Shown one piece after another: positions 33,914 to 43,099 of a stretch of 64,000 nucleotides of DNA. How positions within the stretch are numbered: the first letter of the stretch is position 1; each line of letters opens with the position of its first letter. Below the pieces are notes generated by a model. That model worked only from the letters and a program-made list of their open reading frames with translations. It had not been told where the DNA came from and did not search any database. Source of the stretch: Candidatus Dependentiae bacterium Noda2021 (GTDB lineage: Bacteria > Babelota > Babeliae > Babelales > Vermiphilaceae); NCBI GenBank assembly GCA_020886235.1, contig AP025250.1, positions 124,001 to 188,000 of the forward strand, written 5' to 3'. The position numbers were made by a program, and so were the translations under genes.

Positions 33914-35140
33914 TTATGGAGTTAACTTGTTTTCTAACGTTTGTGCGTACTTGGTTAAAATAGGTTCAACCAAATATAACGGACAACCCACATAAAAATC
34001 AGAAAGCTGAAATGGGGAAGGTATTAGGTGGTATTCTGCGCCTACTGCTGATGAAAGCCACCACGCCCATTCATTGCCGCCGTTGTTGATACCATCTTTA
34101 TTAGTCACATGCTGCATCTGGCTTGGATGGATTTCTAAGATTGCCGTGCCTGGTTTGGTATAAATAATATTGGTAAGGCCACTTGCCATAGCGCCAATGA
34201 CGACTTTGGCATTATTAAATATTTTAATTTGCTCTGCAACGCTCATACCAGCACCATAGGTAATGTGCTCATACTGTGGTGAAGGAAAGATTTTTGCAAG
34301 AAGTTCTTTAAGTGCGGATAAATTTGAGATTCGTCTATCGGGTTCAACGCGCTCAATAACTACAATTAAATTATCTTTATACTCACGAGTGGTAGGTTTT
34401 TTGTAGGCAGCATCGATCAATTCTTGGCGCATCCACATTAAAAGTTTGTTGGGAATAGGTTCCATTAAAAAGGGCGTTGCAAAATATACTTCATTGCCGT
34501 AGTATACGCAACCACGTTCACCCACAATATATTGATGTGCCGGAATACCAAGCAAGTCTAAATATTCTCGTACATAGCCAGAAACGGTACCAAATTGGTT
34601 ACCTATAACTAACTGTATATCGGGATTATCACATAATGTTTGGCGCAAGAGTAAAATGCTTGGCATGCGATCAAGCACCCAATGGTAAAATAACGTAGGG
34701 CCCTGTACCATGGCAAGTTTGGGATAGTGGCGTAATGGTGCATGTGCTACTTCACCTTGCACGGGCCAGAATATTGGGTAGCCAGGACTTGTCATGATAT
34801 CAAACAGAAATTGTTGCCGGTCATCAAACATGGTACCTAAATATGAAGATGCAATGTACCCATTAGCAATGCGTGATACATACAGTTTTTTTTTGCTTTT
34901 TATTTGGTAGGAATCTGGATTGTTCCAATCAACAACGTTGTTTAAAGTTTTTAAATAAGAATCATCATAACAATTCGGACGATTACCATAGGAGGTTGTA
35001 TCTTCTAGGTCACTATAATCTTTTACAAGCGTCACGCCTTCAGCTTGTTCGATATGATGAATTGGCTTTAATGAATATGGATTAGGTATAGGCCACGCAA
35101 CTGTGCTGCACAAAACAAATGATAAGATTATAAATTTCAT
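33914..35140 (-). CDS. Glycosyltransferase family 61 (DUF563) protein
   Basis: 408 residues with an N-terminal hydrophobic signal (MKFIILSFVLCSTVAWPIPN). The C-terminal half has the GT61 hallmarks: VVIERVEPDRRISN, KIFPSPQYEHITYGAGMSVAEQ, GAMASGLTNIIYTKPGTAIL and the acidic EIHPS. Family members add sugars such as xylose to glycans or build surface polysaccharides. The signal-like N-terminus suggests action in the envelope or outside. GGGGAG precedes the ATG. No other sugar genes are adjacent. Confidence 0.85.
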   Translation of the reverse strand: MKFIILSFVLCSTVAWPIPNPYSLKPIHHIEQAEGVTLVKDYSDLEDTTSYGNRPNCYDDSYLKTLNNVVDWNNPDSYQIKSKKKLYVSRIANGYIASSYLGTMFDDRQQFLFDIMTSPGYPIFWPVQGEVAHAPLRHYPKLAMVQGPTLFYHWVLDRMPSILLLRQTLCDNPDIQLVIGNQFGTVSGYVREYLDLLGIPAHQYIVGERGCVYYGNEVYFATPFLMEPIPNKLLMWMRQELIDAAYKKPTTREYKDNLIVVIERVEPDRRISNLSALKELLAKIFPSPQYEHITYGAGMSVAEQIKIFNNAKVVIGAMASGLTNIIYTKPGTAILEIHPSQMQHVTNKDGINNGGNEWAWWLSSAVGAEYHLIPSPFQLSDFYVGCPLYLVEPILTKYAQTLENKLTP

Positions 35141-35285
35141 AACATTCTCCCCTTTGCTTGAGCGTAATAGTGCGGAACTGAGAATTACAAGAGATGAGCT
35201 TTGTATTTTATTAGAAACATTTTAAGATATGAAATTACTAATAAAAAAATATGACAGGCAAAGTACGTATACATGAAAGGTGGAC

Positions 35286-36038
35286 ATGCTATTAATTATT
35301 GCAATGCTAACGTTGACATGCGGCTCAATTATATCTAGTGAGCATCAAATATTCACCGGAAAAAATGAAATTTTTGAGCAATTCAAAGATAATGTTTTTA
35401 CCGACGACGAATATAATCATTTTCAAATTACACATCCCGCCGGCAGAGAAAGCTTGCTCAATCACCGTCTTGGTGAAATATTTTCTCAAAATAGCTTTAA
35501 TTCAAGTGTTAAGTATTTTTCAACTAATCCTAACCTGAGTCTTATCAATTCCAGCTGCTTGTATCACGATATCATCTCCCCTTGTTATTTTAGCTCAAAT
35601 CGGGATTACAAATTTAAAGAAACAAATCCGCTCCGTATTTTTGTGGAAAACATTGCAGCACTAGAATTTTTTTTAAATGAAAAAAGCACCAAACAAATAG
35701 AATTAGTTCAATCTACAGAAAAGATGCGCGTTCATGATCTGTTTCTGCTGACAGCCATGCTTACTAATGTATGTCATCAGTATGTTGAAAACCCAAGCGC
35801 TGATGTACTCTCTTTACATGAAATAGCGTATGCCTCACATCATCTCTGGCCACCACTCAATAATGCAGGCTTTGTGAATCATACTTCTGCATATACAGTC
35901 ATTAAAGCGGCACTTGAAAGACGAAAAGAAAAAAACTTAGACGATATGGACACGCACAATTATGTTCATTCTTGGAATTACACGTTTTCTGTAGATGATA
36001 ACGATGAAAAAAAACATACAACAAATCACGTAAGGTAA
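35286..36038 (+). CDS. Exported hypothetical protein
   Basis: Not recognised. 250 residues from the ATG at 35286 (AGGTGG just upstream; a GTG at 35280 is the alternative). Signal peptide MLLIIAMLTLTCGSIISS. The mature protein is mixed, with a helical second half (LFLLTAMLTNVCHQYVE) and a polar, charged C-terminus. It lacks the family finger motifs. It sits alone between GT61 and the FKBP gene. Confidence 0.55.
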   Translation: MLLIIAMLTLTCGSIISSEHQIFTGKNEIFEQFKDNVFTDDEYNHFQITHPAGRESLLNHRLGEIFSQNSFNSSVKYFSTNPNLSLINSSCLYHDIISPCYFSSNRDYKFKETNPLRIFVENIAALEFFLNEKSTKQIELVQSTEKMRVHDLFLLTAMLTNVCHQYVENPSADVLSLHEIAYASHHLWPPLNNAGFVNHTSAYTVIKAALERRKEKNLDDMDTHNYVHSWNYTFSVDDNDEKKHTTNHVR

Positions 36039-36097
36039 TTACTTTTTTTCTATTTTTGATACTTTAAAAAAGAACAATCATATAAGAAAGGAAAAGC

Positions 36098-36544
36098 ATG
36101 AAGAAGTTATTTCTCGGTCTATTACTTTTAACGGTAAGTGTTGTTGCAATACGTTGCAAACCACTCACAAAACAAGGAACAGCAATGTCAACACGTCATA
36201 AAAATGATTCAGGATTAGAGTACGAAATTCTACATGAAGGCACTGGTGCATGTCCTAAAAAAGGCCAACATGTAACGGTTCATTACACCGGTTGGTTGCC
36301 ATCCAATGGTCCAGAAAAACCGTTTGATAGCAGTGTTAAGCGCGGACAACCATTTACCTTTATTATTGGTATTGGCCAAGTTATTAAAGGGTGGGATGAA
36401 GGCGTAGCAACCATGAAAGTGGGTGAAAAACGTCGCTTGTACATCCCTTCAAAGCTTGGATATGGCGCTTATGGTGCCGGTAGTTCAATACCACCACATT
36501 CAGCATTAATATTTGATGTTGAATTGCTTGGTATCACCAACTAA
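36098..36544 (+). CDS. FKBP-type peptidyl-prolyl isomerase, exported
   Basis: 148 residues. N-terminal signal or anchor MKKLFLGLLLLTVSVVAI, then one FKBP domain with VTVHYTGWL, KPFDSSVKRGQPFTF, IGQVIKGWDEGVATMKVGEK, LGYGAYG and the end IFDVELLGI. Active-site residues (Y, D, F, W, Y) are present. It speeds proline isomerisation during folding, here in the periplasm. The Mip dimerisation helix domain is missing, so it is a single-domain form. A terminator follows. Confidence 0.92.
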   Translation: MKKLFLGLLLLTVSVVAIRCKPLTKQGTAMSTRHKNDSGLEYEILHEGTGACPKKGQHVTVHYTGWLPSNGPEKPFDSSVKRGQPFTFIIGIGQVIKGWDEGVATMKVGEKRRLYIPSKLGYGAYGAGSSIPPHSALIFDVELLGITN

Positions 36545-36562
36545 CAAATCAGATGATTTCTA

Positions 36563-36594
36563 AAAAGCCCTAGATTGTTCTGGGGCTTTTTTGT
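36563..36594 (+). terminator. Terminator after the FKBP gene
   Basis: AAAAAGCCC/GGGGCTTTTTT arms around an 8-10 base loop and a T6 run, 20 bases after the stop. Confidence 0.82.
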
Positions 36595-36607
36595 TGCAAA
36601 AAACTTG

Positions 36608-36638
36608 TTGACTCTGACGTTGCGTGATCCTTTATTGT
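36608..36638 (+). promoter_or_regulatory. MerR-type promoter and operator of the TipA-like regulator
   Basis: -35 TTGACT at 36608 and -10 TATTGT at 36633 are separated by 19 bases, the long spacing typical of promoters activated by MerR proteins. Inside it lies the interrupted palindrome TGACGTTGCGTGA (36616-36628), similar to known TipA/Mta-type operators. The regulator 30 bases downstream probably controls itself. Confidence 0.75.
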
Positions 36639-36669
36639 GGAAATACGTCATACAGTAAAGGATAATGTT

Positions 36670-37434
36670 ATGGATTATAGTATTGGTCAATTGGCCGCAC
36701 TTTCTGGGGTAACTATTCGTACTCTCCATTATTACGATGAGATTGGGCTTTTACGCCCGCATTATGTTTCTGAAACGGGGTATCGATTTTATGATAAAAA
36801 ACAGCTTTTAATGTTGCAGCAAATACTGTTTTACAAGGAATTGGGCTTTGAGCTTAAGCAGATTAGCACAATTATTAACGCACCTAATTTTGATGTGCTT
36901 ATGACCTTACAGCAGCATAAAACTCGTCTTACAGAAAAATTACATAATACCCATGAGTTACTGCAAACTATTAATAAAACTATTGAATATCTAGAAAGGC
37001 AGCGCATCATGACAGATCAAGAAATGTTCTGGGGATTTAACAAAGAAAAACAACAGGAATACGAACGAGAGCTCATTGCTCAGTATGGTAATGACATGCA
37101 GAAACATATAGATGATAGCTATCAACATATCAAGCATTTTACTAAAGAAGATTGGGCGGCTATCAAATTGCAGGCAGATGATATAAACAAACGCTTGGTC
37201 GCAAAGATGCATGAAGGCTTTGCCCCTGATGCGCCGGAAGTTCAAGAAATTATTAGTGTGCATTATCAATGGATTTGTAAATTCTGGCAACCAAATGCAG
37301 AGTCTTATACTGGTCTTGGCCACATGTATGAGCACAATCCTGAATTTAAAAACATATATGATAAGTACGATGCGCAACTGGCACATTTTTTGAGCCGTGC
37401 CATGGCAAACTACGCACACAAAAATCTCAAATAA
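36670..37434 (+). CDS. MerR-family regulator with TipAS ligand domain
   Basis: 254 residues from the ATG at 36670 (AAGGA 7 bases upstream). N-terminal winged helix YSIGQLAALSGVTIRTLHYY, DEIGLLRP and GYRFY is MerR-type; a coiled coil follows at about 75-115. The C-terminal 140 residues are all-helical and carry TipAS-type features (EDWAAIKLQADDINKRL, VQEIISVHYQWICKFW, YTGLGHMYEHNPEFKNIYDK). TipAS domains bind antibiotics such as thiostrepton or albicidin and trigger transcription. No transporter or resistance gene is adjacent. Confidence 0.93.
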   Translation: MDYSIGQLAALSGVTIRTLHYYDEIGLLRPHYVSETGYRFYDKKQLLMLQQILFYKELGFELKQISTIINAPNFDVLMTLQQHKTRLTEKLHNTHELLQTINKTIEYLERQRIMTDQEMFWGFNKEKQQEYERELIAQYGNDMQKHIDDSYQHIKHFTKEDWAAIKLQADDINKRLVAKMHEGFAPDAPEVQEIISVHYQWICKFWQPNAESYTGLGHMYEHNPEFKNIYDKYDAQLAHFLSRAMANYAHKNLK

Positions 37435-37578
37435 ATTATTATGTAGCTCAAAAGCATCTGATAGTGAACGGATCGAAATTTTGAAAAGTTGTGTAAAAAA
37501 ATTAACTTTGTCAAAGATTGCATAAAAAGAATTATTATCTTAGCTTTAATAAAAATACATACTTAAAAAGGAGAGCCC

Positions 37579-38343
37579 ATGAAAAAAACATTAACCCTTT
37601 TATTACTGCTCAGCAGTTTTGTGACAACGTCGTTTGTTTCATCAAGTGAAAATGACGAACGCGCCAAATGTAAAGAGTATCGCGCGTTGAAGGTAGGTTC
37701 TTTACTTGCTAGCTGTGCTAATATTGGTAACCTGACAGTCGGAACAACCGATATCAATAATTTGGTAACTACCGTAAACAACTTGGTAACAGTAATTGGC
37801 GGGGCTACTGGTCTTCCCGTTGTTAACTCATTAGTTCCTTTTGCATCAGGTCTGTTAACCCTAGGCGTTGATTTGCCTCTCGGTTTTCCAACTAGTGGTA
37901 TTTTACTTGGCTTTGGTTCAAGTTCTTTAGCAGCTCTGGCCGAACCAGCTTTAACATTAACCAATTCTGCGTATGCTTTCTCTGTGCCTGCAGTAGGTAC
38001 ATTGCATGATCTACGTGTGAGCGTTGATACCGTATATGCAATAGGTGCCCCTTCAACAGGCTATACCTTTACCTTTACTATTTTAGTATCAAGTTGCACC
38101 GCAGGAACGGTAACTCCATACACTGCGACAGCGTTAGCGGCATCAGCAACAACAACAGCGCCAGCACAACCTATTATTGTGTTAACTGCCGGTGGCGCAG
38201 GCTGTGGTTCAAGCGCAACGTCAATTCCAGTAGCTGCTGGTGATCGTGTTGCATTACTCGTAACCCCAAGCGCTGACATACCAGCATTAACAATTTCTAC
38301 TGTTGGAATCACTGCAGGTGTTCTATACACGCCAGGTGCATAA
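37579..38343 (+). CDS. Exported Ala/Thr/Val-rich beta protein, possibly collagen-tail-domain-like
   Basis: 254 residues. Signal peptide MKKTLTLLLLLSSFVTTSFVSS; ribosome site GGAG. The mature protein is very poor in charged residues after residue 50 and rich in Ala, Thr, Val and Gly. The last 120 residues alternate beta strands (YAFSVPAVGTLHDLRVSVD, YTFTFTILVSSC, GDRVALLVTPSADIP) in a way that resembles the jelly-roll C-terminal domains of BclA-type spore or surface proteins, without the collagen repeats. The match is by eye only. A surface role is likely but unproven. A strong terminator follows. Confidence 0.55.
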   Translation: MKKTLTLLLLLSSFVTTSFVSSSENDERAKCKEYRALKVGSLLASCANIGNLTVGTTDINNLVTTVNNLVTVIGGATGLPVVNSLVPFASGLLTLGVDLPLGFPTSGILLGFGSSSLAALAEPALTLTNSAYAFSVPAVGTLHDLRVSVDTVYAIGAPSTGYTFTFTILVSSCTAGTVTPYTATALAASATTTAPAQPIIVLTAGGAGCGSSATSIPVAAGDRVALLVTPSADIPALTISTVGITAGVLYTPGA

Positions 38344-38360
38344 GATAGATTCATTACTTA

Positions 38361-38396
38361 AAAAAAGGTCTTCTGTAAAAAGAAGACCTTTTTTAT
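38361..38396. terminator. Bidirectional terminator between convergent genes
   Basis: GGTCTTC/GAAGACC stem flanked by an A6 and a T6 run, serving the rightward exported protein and the leftward M49 peptidase. Confidence 0.9.
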
Positions 38397-38398
38397 TT

Positions 38399-40528
38399 TT
38401 AGTGCCTTGTACTGAGCGCTTGTGCGCTGTGCTCCATTTGTTGTTCAAGAAAATGTGCGGGCCACTCAGCATTGATATCAACAATTGTTTGTTTATCTGA
38501 GAACACTGGTGTGAGTTTCGGGAAAATTTCCGCAACTTCTTTTAAATCACCCTGTATGGTTTGGCGATTTTTCTTGAGCTGTTTAATTACATCCGGATAG
38601 CGTACGCAGCTGCCGTAATTTTTCATTAGCTGCTCAAGTGCGCGCCCATCAGCGGTTGATTTAATACGCTGCACTTCAATCGTTAAATCTTTGATAGCGT
38701 GCATGGCCTGTTGTACATTGGTTACTACCACATCAGTCACGGCATGAGGGATGTCATTGACGTAATATACTTCCTGCACCATCTCAAGGCCACCATGATC
38801 TAGGAGATAATTTAAAATGGCGGTATTTGCTTGTGCGTGAGCTTGTACAATTTCTAAAGCGTCATCTTTTTGTGACAGTAAGCGCCTAATTCCTTGTTGT
38901 GCCATATGGGTGATGAACCATTTTATTAACGATTCTTTACCTATTTTTTCTGGCCAATCTTTGTATACACCCGCTTGAGCAAGTTGGTCGAAGTTATAAA
39001 TACTGGTATACAACGCAATTATTTCTGCGCGAAGTTCTTCAAGCCCATCGCTATATTGGCCGATAAATTCATTGCTGATAGATTTAGTCAGTTTTAATGT
39101 CTGACCTACGTGGTAGGTTTTGCCATCGATGAGTAATGGATCGCCATCAACAAAGGTATGAAATGCTAATTTACCACTTCCATGCCCTAATGTTTCATGG
39201 AGTAAGGTTAAAATGTCCCAAAGATCATTGTGTAATGCTCCAGCAGGATCATGCGTCATCAGCCATTCAACATGCGTTTTACACATAAATAAATGGAGTG
39301 AAAGCTCAGGATTGATTAATTGCCCCAGCCCTTTTCCCTGCTGGTATATAATTTGTTTAGAACCGTATTGTGAGCGAATGTCACTATAGTTGGGCAAACA
39401 ATACGCAGCAGTAATTTTTACAGGACCAGCATCACCAGCACCATACAGTTTTGCATTAACTGAGGCATTGGGTAACGCCGTTGGATCATGCAAATTGGTT
39501 CGCATAAACTCTGAAGGAAATGGTAATTGTGCTTCCAGGGTCGGAAGCAGTGCATTGAGCGTTGCCATATCAATTACCTTAATAGTCACATCAGCTTCAA
39601 AGGAACCGCGATATTTTTTTGGATCTTGATACACTTCAACAAACCCAAAATTAAAATCTATGCGGCTATTAGTTTTTAACCATGCGATTGAAAATTGTCT
39701 AAAATCTTCTTCATTACCCGTTTCCAGATAACGTGTGAGATGTGCAAGACTTGCAGGAATATGGTAATCAAAATATTCAGGGTGTTGAATAGCATGATTT
39801 TTTGCCAAGGTAAGCCAATGATGGCTCACCTGTAATTCCTGAGAATATTTACCACCAATTTTATAGGTTACCGACTTTGGCATACGATCTTTTGTGCTAT
39901 CGATATACAAATAACTGTTGAGCGCTACACGTTCTTCATGGGGCAGCGCCATGAAATCATCTTCTGTGAAATCTGCGCTGTAAAAATTTCCACCGCTTTT
40001 TTCAATGCTGCCTGCTACCGTCAACGTCGGTTCATAGTTTGTTACAAATAGGGTGTCAGATACTTTGGTTATTTGTTGCTGCGCATCATGAATGCCAATA
40101 GATTGTAAAGCGTGTACCAGATTTTTTTTAGTAAGCAGCGTTAGCATCAAGCGCTCAGGCGTTCGCTTGTGATCTTCAAATTCTTTTAAAAAATATGGAC
40201 CATGGTGTGCGTGCAAATAAACTAGAAATTGTTCAACCTCATGTATAAATTCTGTTTTTTGTGCGTCAGATAGATCGGTAAGTTTAATATGATTTTTGTT
40301 GTTAACAAGGTTTTCAAATAGTTCTATAAGCATTAGAGAATGTCTGTGCGTTTGATCGGCGTAGATACGATTTCCCGGCATGCTAGCACGAATCATATAA
40401 TACGCAAATATGCGCTCAGCGGAAGCCAAGGAATTCCAAAGGTGGGGCAATTGATCGTTGTACTGTGTTGCAATTTCAATCACAGAAGAAATTGTTTGAG
40501 GAGCGGGTTCTAATTTTTTTACATGCAT
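38399..40528 (-). CDS. Dipeptidyl-peptidase III-like metallopeptidase (M49)
   Basis: 709 residues, the usual size of M49 enzymes. The zinc motif HETLGHGSGKL (HExxxH) and the second motif EELRAEIIAL (E-E-x-R-A-E) are both intact and about 55 residues apart. M49 peptidases remove dipeptides from the N-terminus of short peptides. There is no signal peptide, so it acts in the cytoplasm, fitting an organism that lives on imported host peptides. The start ATG follows AGGTAAACC. MsrAB lies just upstream on the same strand, 42 bases away. Confidence 0.92.
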   Translation of the reverse strand: MHVKKLEPAPQTISSVIEIATQYNDQLPHLWNSLASAERIFAYYMIRASMPGNRIYADQTHRHSLMLIELFENLVNNKNHIKLTDLSDAQKTEFIHEVEQFLVYLHAHHGPYFLKEFEDHKRTPERLMLTLLTKKNLVHALQSIGIHDAQQQITKVSDTLFVTNYEPTLTVAGSIEKSGGNFYSADFTEDDFMALPHEERVALNSYLYIDSTKDRMPKSVTYKIGGKYSQELQVSHHWLTLAKNHAIQHPEYFDYHIPASLAHLTRYLETGNEEDFRQFSIAWLKTNSRIDFNFGFVEVYQDPKKYRGSFEADVTIKVIDMATLNALLPTLEAQLPFPSEFMRTNLHDPTALPNASVNAKLYGAGDAGPVKITAAYCLPNYSDIRSQYGSKQIIYQQGKGLGQLINPELSLHLFMCKTHVEWLMTHDPAGALHNDLWDILTLLHETLGHGSGKLAFHTFVDGDPLLIDGKTYHVGQTLKLTKSISNEFIGQYSDGLEELRAEIIALYTSIYNFDQLAQAGVYKDWPEKIGKESLIKWFITHMAQQGIRRLLSQKDDALEIVQAHAQANTAILNYLLDHGGLEMVQEVYYVNDIPHAVTDVVVTNVQQAMHAIKDLTIEVQRIKSTADGRALEQLMKNYGSCVRYPDVIKQLKKNRQTIQGDLKEVAEIFPKLTPVFSDKQTIVDINAEWPAHFLEQQMEHSAQALSTRH

Positions 40529-40570
40529 ATGGTTTACCTGATAATGACAACTAGCTTTCAGCGGTCATGG

Positions 40571-41545
40571 TTAAAATAATTTTTTATAATTACCATAACC
40601 TTCTTTTTCTAAATCTTCTACCGGCACAAAGCGAAGTGCGGCAGAATTTATGCAGTAGCGCTTGCCTGCAGGCAATGGACCATCGTCAAACACATGGCCA
40701 AGATGTGAATTAGAGCTGCTGCTACGCACTTCAACGCGCGGTGTTGAAAGAGTTGTATCGGTATGAAATGTGATGGCGTCTGATTGCAAAGGTTTGGTAA
40801 AGCTTGGCCATCCAGACCCTGAATCGTATTTGTCACTGGATATAAAAAGAGGTTGACCGGTAATAATATCTACATAGAGTCCTGGCTTTTTATTGTTCCA
40901 AAACTCGTTTTCAAATGGTTTTTCTGTTTGACTACACTGTGTAACTTGATATTGCAAAGGGGTTAGTTTTTGTTGCAACTCAGCATCAGTATATTTTTTG
41001 CTCATACTTACGGGAGCATTGGCCCATGTTTTTTGCAAAAAATCCTGGCGACCGGACCCTTTGCGGTAGATGGCATAGTGCGTAGGGTTATTGCGCGCGT
41101 AATCTTGATGATAACCTTCTGCTTTATAAAAATTGGTGTAGGGAATAATTGTCGTCACAATGGGCAGATTGAAGCGCTTTGAATCATTTAAAGCTGTTTT
41201 TGATTGCTCAGCAGTTTCTTTTTGTTTTTCAGAATGATAGTAAATTACTGATGCGTAGTGTGAACCGCGATCAGCAAATTGCCCCTGAGAATCGGTAGGG
41301 TCAATCTGCCGCCAAAATATATCGAGCAAATCTTTATAAGAAATCATGCGGGGATCATAGGTAATTTGAACAGCTTCAGTAAATCCCATCTTAGCATACG
41401 TATCATAGGTTGGATTTTCTCCGGTACCTCCTGCATACCCTGCATAGACCGATAAGACACCTGGCAGCTCTTCAAAGGGTGATTGCATACACCAAAAGCA
41501 GCCACCGGCAAACGTGGCTAATTGTAATACGTGATCTTTGTTCAT
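40571..41545 (-). CDS. msrAB: Peptide methionine sulfoxide reductase MsrAB fusion
   Basis: 324 residues. Residues about 10-160 are MsrA (active site [18 protein letters not shown], then YAGG and YHQDY). Residues about 185-315 are MsrB ([33 protein letters not shown] and the catalytic Cys in [13 protein letters not shown]). The two domains repair the S and R forms of oxidised methionine. The CxxC pair that usually binds structural zinc in MsrB is replaced by VDIITG, so this is a zinc-free form. No signal peptide. It probably shares a transcript with the M49 gene. Confidence 0.95.
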   Translation of the reverse strand: MNKDHVLQLATFAGGCFWCMQSPFEELPGVLSVYAGYAGGTGENPTYDTYAKMGFTEAVQITYDPRMISYKDLLDIFWRQIDPTDSQGQFADRGSHYASVIYYHSEKQKETAEQSKTALNDSKRFNLPIVTTIIPYTNFYKAEGYHQDYARNNPTHYAIYRKGSGRQDFLQKTWANAPVSMSKKYTDAELQQKLTPLQYQVTQCSQTEKPFENEFWNNKKPGLYVDIITGQPLFISSDKYDSGSGWPSFTKPLQSDAITFHTDTTLSTPRVEVRSSSSNSHLGHVFDDGPLPAGKRYCINSAALRFVPVEDLEKEGYGNYKKLF

Positions 41546-41678
41546 TGTGGCATAATCTTTCTTTTAATGAGTAATAAATTTTAAAAAGCGTATATAAATT
41601 AAAAATCATTTGTTGAGCAATTTACATAACTCGTTATCTTTATGGGGATTGATCAACCAAAATAAAAAGATTTATACC

Positions 41679-42437
41679 ATGAAAAAAATAATAAGCATTA
41701 TTAGTTTTCTTATTTCATTACCCATCTGCGCCACGTTACATCATATTTACACGATTAAAGAGGTAATTGAACATATCAATGAGTGCAAAACGTTGGTTGT
41801 TTTTGATATTGACAATACCCTGTTGCACCCCAAAACTGATTTAGGATCTGATCAGTGGTTTACCCACCTGGTACATCATCATGTATCCAAAGGGTGTGAT
41901 ATTGAAAAAGCGATTAATCAGGTGTTGCCTGTTTATCGCCATGTAAATCACCATATTGATTTGATTCCAACTGAACCTGATCTTGCAGATACGGTTGCGA
42001 TAATAAAAGAAAAAAGTGATATGGTAATGTGTTTAACGGCTCGCTCAATGCCGCTGGCAGAGGTAACTCATGCACAATTGCAAAAAAATAATTTGCATTT
42101 TCATGTACCATATGTGATCACTCATCAGCCACAACTAAAACATCCATGGCTCCATTTACACGGTGTTGTATATGGGGGTAATAATAACAAAGGCGAAGTG
42201 TTGTTTGCTTTTCTTGAGAGTGTTCAGTATCATCCCGAACGTGTGATCATAATTGATGACAAAGAAAAGAATTTGCAAGCGATAAAAACTGCGTGTGAGC
42301 AGCGCTCAATAGAATGTATTGCCCTTAGGTACGCAGGATGCGATGCACGTGTGAGTGAATTTGATCACCACGAAACAGAAAAAGAACTAGATCTATTCTT
42401 GCGCGATAAGCCATTGATTGTTGCGGAATGTTCCTGA
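41679..42437 (+). CDS. DUF2608 / HAD-like phosphatase, exported
   Basis: 252 residues from the ATG at 41679, which opens a signal peptide (MKKIISIISFLISLPICA). HAD motif I is VVFDIDNTLLHP (nucleophile Asp, acid Asp), motif II near MCLTARS, and motif IV-like VIIIDDKEKNL. The family DUF2608 is found mostly in intracellular and host-associated bacteria. Export suggests a phosphatase acting in the periplasm or beyond. Substrate unknown. Followed after 9 bases by the first RdgB-like gene. Confidence 0.83.
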   Translation: MKKIISIISFLISLPICATLHHIYTIKEVIEHINECKTLVVFDIDNTLLHPKTDLGSDQWFTHLVHHHVSKGCDIEKAINQVLPVYRHVNHHIDLIPTEPDLADTVAIIKEKSDMVMCLTARSMPLAEVTHAQLQKNNLHFHVPYVITHQPQLKHPWLHLHGVVYGGNNNKGEVLFAFLESVQYHPERVIIIDDKEKNLQAIKTACEQRSIECIALRYAGCDARVSEFDHHETEKELDLFLRDKPLIVAECS

Positions 42438-42446
42438 AGGTGCTGT

Positions 42447-43013
42447 ATGATCAATGAACTGTATTATGTCACCAGTAATTATAGTAAGTATGAACTAATA
42501 AAAAATTATTTAGCTCAGTATCACGTTGTCGTGCAAAATTCTGCATTAGACTTTTCAGAAGAGCAAACGTTCGATCTTAAAAAAATAGCTATGGCCAAAG
42601 CTGAGCATGCGTGGTCACTAGTGCAAAAGCCTTTGTTGGTGGACGACTGTGGATTTTATTTTTCACACTACCATCAATTTCCCGGTGTGCTGAGTAAATT
42701 TGTGTTTCAAGGACTTGGCTATGAAGGGTTATACCGGTTATATGATGACGGGGATCAGGCAACATTTGAAAGTTGTGTTGTATTTGTTGATGCGTTAGGA
42801 ACACTATACCCGTATCACGGGGTTGTTTCAGGACGATTAGTGAAACCAAACAATACCACCGCGAGCAATGAGATTGCTTATGCGAATTTATTTATTCCTG
42901 ATCGTACATTACTAAGCTTGGCAGAGCTAATAAACAAGCACGGTTATTCTGAATTTGATCCGCGTGTGCATGCATTGCAACAATTTGTAAAAGAACACAT
43001 CTCAATCGGTTAG
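42447..43013 (+). CDS. RdgB/HAM1-like nucleotide pyrophosphatase, copy 1
   Basis: 188 residues, standard length. It has YYVTSNYSKYEL at the N-terminus (the T-x-N-x-x-K motif), KPLLVDDCGFYF (normally D-D-S-G), FPGVLSKFVF and a GYSEFDP end. The family clears deoxyinosine, inosine and xanthosine triphosphates from the nucleotide pool. The active-site segment has Cys where the partner copy has Ser. A near relative follows directly (43100-43666), so this is a tandem duplication. Confidence 0.85.
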   Translation: MINELYYVTSNYSKYELIKNYLAQYHVVVQNSALDFSEEQTFDLKKIAMAKAEHAWSLVQKPLLVDDCGFYFSHYHQFPGVLSKFVFQGLGYEGLYRLYDDGDQATFESCVVFVDALGTLYPYHGVVSGRLVKPNNTTASNEIAYANLFIPDRTLLSLAELINKHGYSEFDPRVHALQQFVKEHISIG

Positions 43014-43099
43014 CCCCAATCAATAATGTGCTATGCATTACCGATATGATGCGTTATAATCTGCCTAGTTAAAAAATGTAGAAATAACGAGAGAATAGG

